Shown: positions 20,404 to 23,707 of the stretch, in pieces | Layout of the letters: the number at the start of each line of letters is the position of its first letter | Numbering within the stretch: the stretch's first letter is position 1 | Assembly (NCBI GenBank): GCA_902764045.1 | Contig: CACWUI010000037.1 | Span: 1 to 23,707, forward strand | Length of the DNA stretch: 23,707 bases | Direction of reading: 5' to 3' | From: an uncultured Lachnospiraceae bacterium | GTDB taxonomy: Bacteria; Bacillota; Clostridia; Lachnospirales; Lachnospiraceae | Translations under genes and position numbers: made by a program | The notes under the pieces: generated by a model | Database searches by the model: none | Seen by the model: the letters and a program-made list of their open reading frames with translations, nothing else | Told to the model about the DNA's origin: nothing

Positions 20404-20512
20404 ATTTTCCCTCCTTGTTTGAAAAATTACTAAAAAAGGCACCGGTCAGGCTCCATCCCGGCCACAGAAGCCGGAGCAACAAGTCCAATCAGTGTCTTTT
20501 TAGACATATATC
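20404..20512 (-). promoter_or_regulatory. Structured 5' leader of the FNT operon
   Basis: The roughly 105-nt leader downstream of the promoter contains GC-rich inverted segments (GCTCC with GGAGC, CCGGC with GCCGG) that compete with a pairing ending in GGTGCC. TTTTTT follows directly (minus strand, 20437-20432). This is the layout of a transcription attenuator, with antiterminator and terminator alternatives. A 25-codon frame (20507-20430) also lies in it, but it would start five bases from the predicted transcript start and has only a weak RBS. No known riboswitch class is recognised. Confidence 0.4.
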
Positions 20513-20518
20513 TCGTCG

Positions 20519-20547
20519 ATAATAACAACTATACAGAAATAAAGCAA
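20519..20547 (-). promoter_or_regulatory. Promoter of the FNT operon
   Basis: On the minus strand TTGCTT (20547-20542) and TATTAT (20524-20519) are separated by 17 bases. The predicted start is near 20512, upstream of the structured leader. Confidence 0.55.
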
Positions 20548-20612
20548 CATTAAAATGGATAAATCTCCAGAAATATTCCCACACTTATCTGCGTAAAACT
20601 TCCCTTCTGCTT

Positions 20613-21233
20613 TTACCACTGATACTTTTTCAAATCTACTTTTCCCTCTGCAACCTCTATCCCCTCAGCCTCCAGCAGCCTTTTTTGCACTCCTGCACCG
20701 CCAAAAACAAACTCTTCCGCCAGTTCCCCCTTTGCATTCACAACGCGGTAGCAGGGAATTTTATCAGGCTCAGGTTTTTTGTGCAGGGCATTCCCCACAG
20801 CACGTGCCATTTTCCTGTTGCCTGCAAGCTCTGCTATCTGAGCATAGGTTGCCACGCGACCGTACGGAATCTTCTTTACCGCATCGTATATACGTTTTGT
20901 CGGGCTGTCGCTTACAAGAGCATAGCTTTCAGCGATCATACACTTTACGTCATTGTCGGGGACACTCCCGTCCAGAATAACAGTGTTCCAATGTTCTTTA
21001 TTTTGATGATATCCGGGAATTACAGACTTGTGTATACTCCGCCAAAAGTAGGCTTTCTCAGGATCTGCCTTTACATTTATGTTGATATATCCGTCTTTTT
21101 CATAAGTCCAAAGAAATGCCTTTTTATTTGCCTTAAATCTTACCAGCTGCCAATTTTTATCTTTAAATGGTGTGTCCACATATGTGTCGGGAAAGGTTAG
21201 ACCGAAATTCAGTGCTTCTTTTCTTGTTTTCAT
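20613..21233 (-). CDS. YjbR-type domain fused to an MGMT-like DNA repair domain
   Basis: The 206-residue protein joins two domains. Residues 1-110 form a YjbR/CyaY-like (MmcQ/YjbR) domain: FPDTYVDTPF, DGYININVKADPEKAYF and VIPGYHQNKEHWNTVIL. Residues 115-200 are an O6-alkylguanine methyltransferase C-terminal domain: IYDAVKKIPYGRVATYAQIAELAGNRKMARAVGNALHKKP, IPCYRVV and FGGAGVQKRLLEAEGI. The acceptor Cys is present, but the usual PCHRV motif reads PCYRV, so the His of the Cys-His-Glu relay is replaced by Tyr. It could still accept alkyl groups or act as an alkyltransferase-like damage sensor. The start at 21233 follows AAGGGGG; an ATG at 21266 is rejected because it lies inside the REP-like repeat. 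It sits directly downstream of hipA on the same strand, separated by the REP-like element. Confidence 0.88.
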   Translation of the reverse strand: MKTRKEALNFGLTFPDTYVDTPFKDKNWQLVRFKANKKAFLWTYEKDGYININVKADPEKAYFWRSIHKSVIPGYHQNKEHWNTVILDGSVPDNDVKCMIAESYALVSDSPTKRIYDAVKKIPYGRVATYAQIAELAGNRKMARAVGNALHKKPEPDKIPCYRVVNAKGELAEEFVFGGAGVQKRLLEAEGIEVAEGKVDLKKYQW

Positions 21234-21259
21234 TACATTCCCCCTTAGAAAGACAAGGG

Positions 21260-21286
21260 AAGACAAGGGGACGGTTCTTTTGTCTT
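21260..21286. repeat. REP-like hairpin element, copy 2
   Basis: The stem AAGACAA (21260-21266) with TTGTCTT (21280-21286) encloses the loop GGGGACGGTTCTT, identical to copy 1 at 2423-2455. Its inner stem is shared with copy 1 and its outer stem differs but still pairs. It abuts the hipA stop codon (21287-21289) and is preceded by a partial duplicate AGACAAGGGA (21251-21260). Confidence 0.75.
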
Positions 21287-22543
21287 TTACATCATACCAA
21301 AAGCCGGTCTCATCTCATCTATCTGACTGCGTGAAAGGCCGTATTCAGTCGCCGTCTTTTCCCATTTATCTTTAACCGTACCGGTTATTTCCATAGCCTC
21401 TTTTTCCGCCTGTGATCCGGAAATCCCGAAACGCGGCGCAACCGAAATCGCAAGATCAATATCTATCGAATTATCCGTTTCATCCACATTTAACGATAAC
21501 TCGTTGCCATAAGGCACGGGATTCACATCAAACATCGGTGATAATCGCCAGCCTGTTTCTGTAAATATAAATGCGTGGTTGCGCAGATGATCGTCCGTAT
21601 TTGACACTGCCATATAAAAAACTATACGTTTCCACAACTCGATACGGTCATTTTTAGGGTCGGCGCCGTGGGACTTTATAAAACCTGCTATATCCAAATA
21701 TCCTGTTCCGTCAGCCGCTGACGCTCCGTCGGTTTTGCCAAGCAGAGTCATTGCCGAAGCAAAATGAACCCTCTTAGCTCCCGTTCTGTCAAAACGCTTT
21801 ACCAAAAATGTACTGCCTGTAGTTGAAAACTTTTCCAGTTTTGCCTCAGGAACATTTAAACCGCACATTTGAGCCAGCCTGTGTACTACCATTTCCCAGG
21901 CACCTGAATTATTCTCATCATTTTTTGACGGGAATTTTGCGATCCACAAATGTCCTTTTTCATCGGCTACTGTTGCCTTCGGTCTTGCGCCGCCAAGGGA
22001 TGAACCGGGCTTTATAAGTCGTTTCAGCCAGTTATCCGTTACACCAGATTCATCTTTTTCGAGATTTCTCGAAGCCTCTTCAAGGGTACGAAGCTTCGTC
22101 CACGGCGGTATGGTTGTCTTAGCATCATCCGATAAAAAAGAGCCCTCCGGGTCGGTCTTAAATCTCAATCCCCCCATACGCCCTTCATCATATACACCCA
22201 GCAGATAATCACTGTCATAAAGCTTTTGGGGCTTACGCGACTCTTTATTCGCAATAAGACGCTCCCTTTTATTCATAAGCATACGTCCCCATCGGTCAGG
22301 GGAAGAATCTGCGAACAAACCGAAAATCCCCTTCTCTGTCGGAAACTGTCTACCCGCAAAGGCTTTCAGTCCAGGATCCATGTAAATGTCACGGTTCTTT
22401 TTATTTAACCAGTCTGAGTCATACTCAAAGGAATAGCTTTCCTCACCACGAATAACATTTACATACAGACGACCAAGCATTAACGTATCATTTTCACTAA
22501 AGCTGTCATAAACATATATGATTTTCTGTGCTCCCCCCGTCAT
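21287..22543 (-). CDS. hipA: HipA-like serine/threonine kinase toxin
   Basis: The 418-residue protein has the HipA fold. An N-terminal domain (YVNVIRGEESYSFEYDSDWL, then GIFGLFADSSPDRWGRMLM) is followed by a conserved Gly-rich loop SSLGGARPKA and the catalytic/metal region NTDDHLRNHAF with SPMFDVNP. E. coli HipA phosphorylates glutamyl-tRNA synthetase and halts translation, causing persistence; related HipA kinases hit other synthetases, so the target here is unknown. Kinase residues (Asp in NTDDH and in FDVNP) are intact. The start overlaps the antitoxin stop by four bases (ATGA) with AAGGAGG upstream, so expression is translationally coupled. The REP-like element touches its 3' end. Confidence 0.93.
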   Translation of the reverse strand: MTGGAQKIIYVYDSFSENDTLMLGRLYVNVIRGEESYSFEYDSDWLNKKNRDIYMDPGLKAFAGRQFPTEKGIFGLFADSSPDRWGRMLMNKRERLIANKESRKPQKLYDSDYLLGVYDEGRMGGLRFKTDPEGSFLSDDAKTTIPPWTKLRTLEEASRNLEKDESGVTDNWLKRLIKPGSSLGGARPKATVADEKGHLWIAKFPSKNDENNSGAWEMVVHRLAQMCGLNVPEAKLEKFSTTGSTFLVKRFDRTGAKRVHFASAMTLLGKTDGASAADGTGYLDIAGFIKSHGADPKNDRIELWKRIVFYMAVSNTDDHLRNHAFIFTETGWRLSPMFDVNPVPYGNELSLNVDETDNSIDIDLAISVAPRFGISGSQAEKEAMEITGTVKDKWEKTATEYGLSRSQIDEMRPAFGMM

Positions 22544-22860
22544 GCTTTCCTCCTTGACGCACGCTTTCTCGTCATAAGATCCATATCCTGTAAATGTCTA
22601 CCCAGCTCGTCATCTTTAGCGATAAGAAGCAAATCCTTGTCCATATCGTTCAACGCATGAAGCACCGCGGCATATATCCCCATGGCAACAGCAGGATTTC
22701 CGGACTCCACCTTCCATAAAGAAGACCTGCTTATCCCTGCACGCTCAGCCACCAGTTCAGACGTAAGGTCACGCCTCAGTCTTGCCAGCTTAATCTGCTC
22801 CCCCATGATCCTCAGGATTTCTTCAGTTTTAGGCATTATATTGTAGGCTGCTTTTTTCAT
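22540..22860 (-). CDS. hipB: HipB-like antitoxin, XRE-family DNA-binding protein
   Basis: The 106-residue protein has a helix-turn-helix domain at about 15-75 (LRIMGEQIKLARLRRDLTSE, AERAGISRSSLWKVESGNPAVAMG). A charged C-terminal tail (ELGRHLQDMDLMTRKRASRRKA) could contact the toxin or DNA. HipB dimers repress their own operon and neutralise HipA by direct binding. The start at 22860 follows GGGGG with suitable spacing; the ATG at 22881 has no RBS. It is the first gene of the hipBA operon, overlapping hipA by four bases. The promoter at 22903-22931 and the AT-rich dyad TTAAATTTAA (22885-22894) between promoter and start are candidates for autoregulation. Confidence 0.9.
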   Translation of the reverse strand: MKKAAYNIMPKTEEILRIMGEQIKLARLRRDLTSELVAERAGISRSSLWKVESGNPAVAMGIYAAVLHALNDMDKDLLLIAKDDELGRHLQDMDLMTRKRASRRKA

Positions 22861-22902
22861 AAACGCCCCCGTGTTTATCAATCATTAAATTTAACATTTG
22901 CT

Positions 22903-22931
22903 ATTATAGACGTTATATGGGATAAAGTCAA
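22903..22931 (-). promoter_or_regulatory. Promoter of the hipBA operon
   Basis: On the minus strand TTGACT (22931-22926) and TATAAT (22908-22903) are separated by 17 bases, close to the sigma-A consensus. A dyad TTAAATTTAA lies just downstream (22885-22894) and could bind HipB. Upstream, 22932-23070 holds no recognisable gene. Confidence 0.85.
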
Positions 22932-23073
22932 TTTTAAAAAGCACTATTATGATACCCGAAAGCCCGAAAGGCTTGCATTTCGATTTATAATTTATTCACC
23001 CGTGAAAAGCTAATCATTAGGTTCTTATCATTTACTAATGTATAGATCAGTAATGTGTAGATTATCCTTCACT

Positions 23074-23098
23074 AAAAAAGCACCTCCGAAGAGATGCT
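23074..23098 (-). terminator. Intrinsic terminator with TTCG tetraloop
   Basis: On the minus strand AGCATCTC, loop TTCG, GAGGTGCT (23098-23079; one G-U pair) is followed by TTTTTT (23079-23074). It lies 36 bases downstream of the minus-strand frame ending at 23134, supporting that frame as a real gene end. Confidence 0.85.
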
Positions 23099-23133
23099 TG
23101 TAAACAACACTATTCAATTAAACAAATTGGAAT

Positions 23134-23350
23134 TTATTTAATTTGCCATAAAATGTAGGAAATTAAAACAAATGATATTGGTATGCTAATAATTGTAATT
23201 CCTTTCCTCAGCAAGTTTTCCCCTTTTCCCTTTGACGTTGTAAAATCATAAGGTTCTTTCCATAAATGAGCTGTGGAAAGGATGAAATTCAGTACAAAGG
23301 ATAATCCCAAATGAATTTGCGTGTTATTTTGACGAAAATACATGGATGCC
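23134..23350 (-). pseudogene. 3' part of an unrecognised small membrane protein gene, cut by IS remnant
   Basis: A minus-strand frame ends at TAA 23134 and is followed by a clean intrinsic terminator. The readable part (from about MYFRQNNTQIHLGLSF) has one hydrophobic segment near residues 10-25 and a stronger C-terminal membrane helix (GITIISIPISFVLISYILW). The frame stays open to an ATG at 23409. However, the part beyond about 23350 is antisense to IS3 transposase sequence and is therefore not native. No good RBS was seen at internal ATGs. It is most likely the tail of a gene disrupted by the insertion; a complete short gene starting at 23342 or 23351 is possible. The family is not recognised. 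Confidence 0.45.
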
Positions 23351-23367
23351 ATGGTCCGTTCGTCAAA

Positions 23368-23611
23368 AATACCTATTCCCTGGGAGAACGGATATGTAGA
23401 GAGTTTCAACAGTAAGATGAGAGATGGATTTCTAAATATTACTATATTCGATACAATGAAAGAAACAATAGCCCTTTCAAAAATATGGATGCATGAGTAT
23501 AATTACATAAGACCGCATAGTTCACTTGGATATGCGCCCCCGGCAATCCAGGCGGTAGCAGTTTAAAATACTAAACCAAAACATGGACTAAAAAACGGGG
23601 GGGGGGCATGA
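23368..23611 (+). mobile_element. IS3-family element remnant with the C-terminal end of the transposase and right end
   Basis: From about 23371 to the TAA before 23567 the plus strand encodes the last 65 or so residues of an IS3-type DDE transposase (OrfB). Motifs are PWENGYVESFNSKMRDGFLN, carrying the final catalytic Glu, then EYNYIRPHSSLGYAPP. The rest of OrfB and all of OrfA are missing, so the element is dead. About 20 bases later, ATGGACTAAAAAAC followed by a run of ten G (23597-23606) and CATGA looks like the right terminal inverted repeat of an IS3-group element. The left boundary near 23345-23370 cuts into the minus-strand gene at 23134. The G10 run could also carry a sequencing length error. 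Confidence 0.75.
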
Positions 23612-23662
23612 TATGTACCCAGAATCCTGGACATATTGATTGGCCCTTTAGGTGGAACACAT

Positions 23663-23704
23663 GGATGCTTCCCTGTACTTTACAGGGGGCATCCATTTTG
23701 TTTT
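23663..23704 (+). terminator. Intrinsic terminator at the right edge
   Basis: GGATGC-T-TCCCTGTA (23663-23677), loop CTT, TACAGGGG-GCATCC (23681-23694) pair over 14 bp with one bulged T, and TTTTGTTTT follows. It lies downstream of the IS remnant on the plus strand; the gene it served is no longer visible. Confidence 0.75.
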
Positions 23705-23707
23705 AGC

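Noticed and set aside
20430..20507. A 25-codon frame in the FNT leader considered as a separate small gene.
   Set aside because: It would begin about five bases from the predicted transcript start with a weak RBS, and it covers the attenuator-like structure, so RNA structure explains the region better.

Overview
The window looks like Firmicutes (Clostridia) DNA from an anaerobic gut or rumen setting. Supporting signs are AGGAGG-type ribosome binding sites, sigma-A-like promoters, a GH10 xylanase, ferredoxin-type aldo/keto reductase, iron alcohol dehydrogenase, FNT-family transporter and VTC/DUF4956 genes. No rRNA, tRNA or CRISPR array was seen. The window has two compositionally different halves. 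Positions 1 to about 12.87 kb are GC-rich with mostly ATC isoleucine codons. From about 12.9 kb to the end the DNA is clearly more AT-rich and uses ATA and AAA freely. The switch falls inside one open reading frame (12360-13931), where a secreted lipoprotein of the Cthe_2159-like carbohydrate-binding family runs directly into the C-terminal part of a GH36-like alpha-galactosidase. It is either a recombination junction between two genomes or an assembly chimera.

Left half. It opens with the 3' end of msrA, then a YlmH-like S4 RNA-binding protein (minus), then a cytoplasmic-looking GH10 xylanase with a palindromic operator between -35 and -10. Next comes a compact MerR regulon. It holds a MerR regulator, a Gfo/Idh/MocA oxidoreductase and an aldo/keto reductase-alcohol dehydrogenase operon. 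Two promoters have the 19-bp spacer typical of MerR control, filled by a CTTAGAG...CTAAGG palindrome, and a related site lies before merR. A heterodimeric ABC exporter with one degenerate ATP site follows, then an XRE regulator with a helical repeat domain. A short free-standing transcription unit (12213 to 11966, minus) has its own promoter and a perfect 18-bp terminator hairpin. The intergenic regions carry an array of small hairpins (2967-3093), a perfect 44-bp tandem duplication (4194-4281) and heptamer repeats.

Right half. A minus-strand operon encodes a VTC-type polyphosphate polymerase-like protein, a DUF4956 membrane protein and the (now truncated) Cthe_2159-like lipoprotein. It is divergent from an OmpR-type response regulator/histidine kinase pair, and both promoters carry GTTTAAG boxes. 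This is the best candidate for an under-described system: a two-component-controlled envelope or polyphosphate module. A DUF2798-like membrane protein follows behind a terminator-containing leader. Then come an FNT-acetyltransferase-flavoprotein operon with a structured leader, a YjbR/MGMT fusion protein, a HipBA toxin-antitoxin pair with a clear promoter, and a broken IS3-family element next to a truncated small membrane protein gene.

A short REP-like hairpin with the identical loop GGGGACGGTTCTT occurs once in each half (2423-2455 and 21260-21286), each immediately downstream of a stop codon. The motif is widespread in bacteria as I recall it, so it does not prove that the halves belong together.
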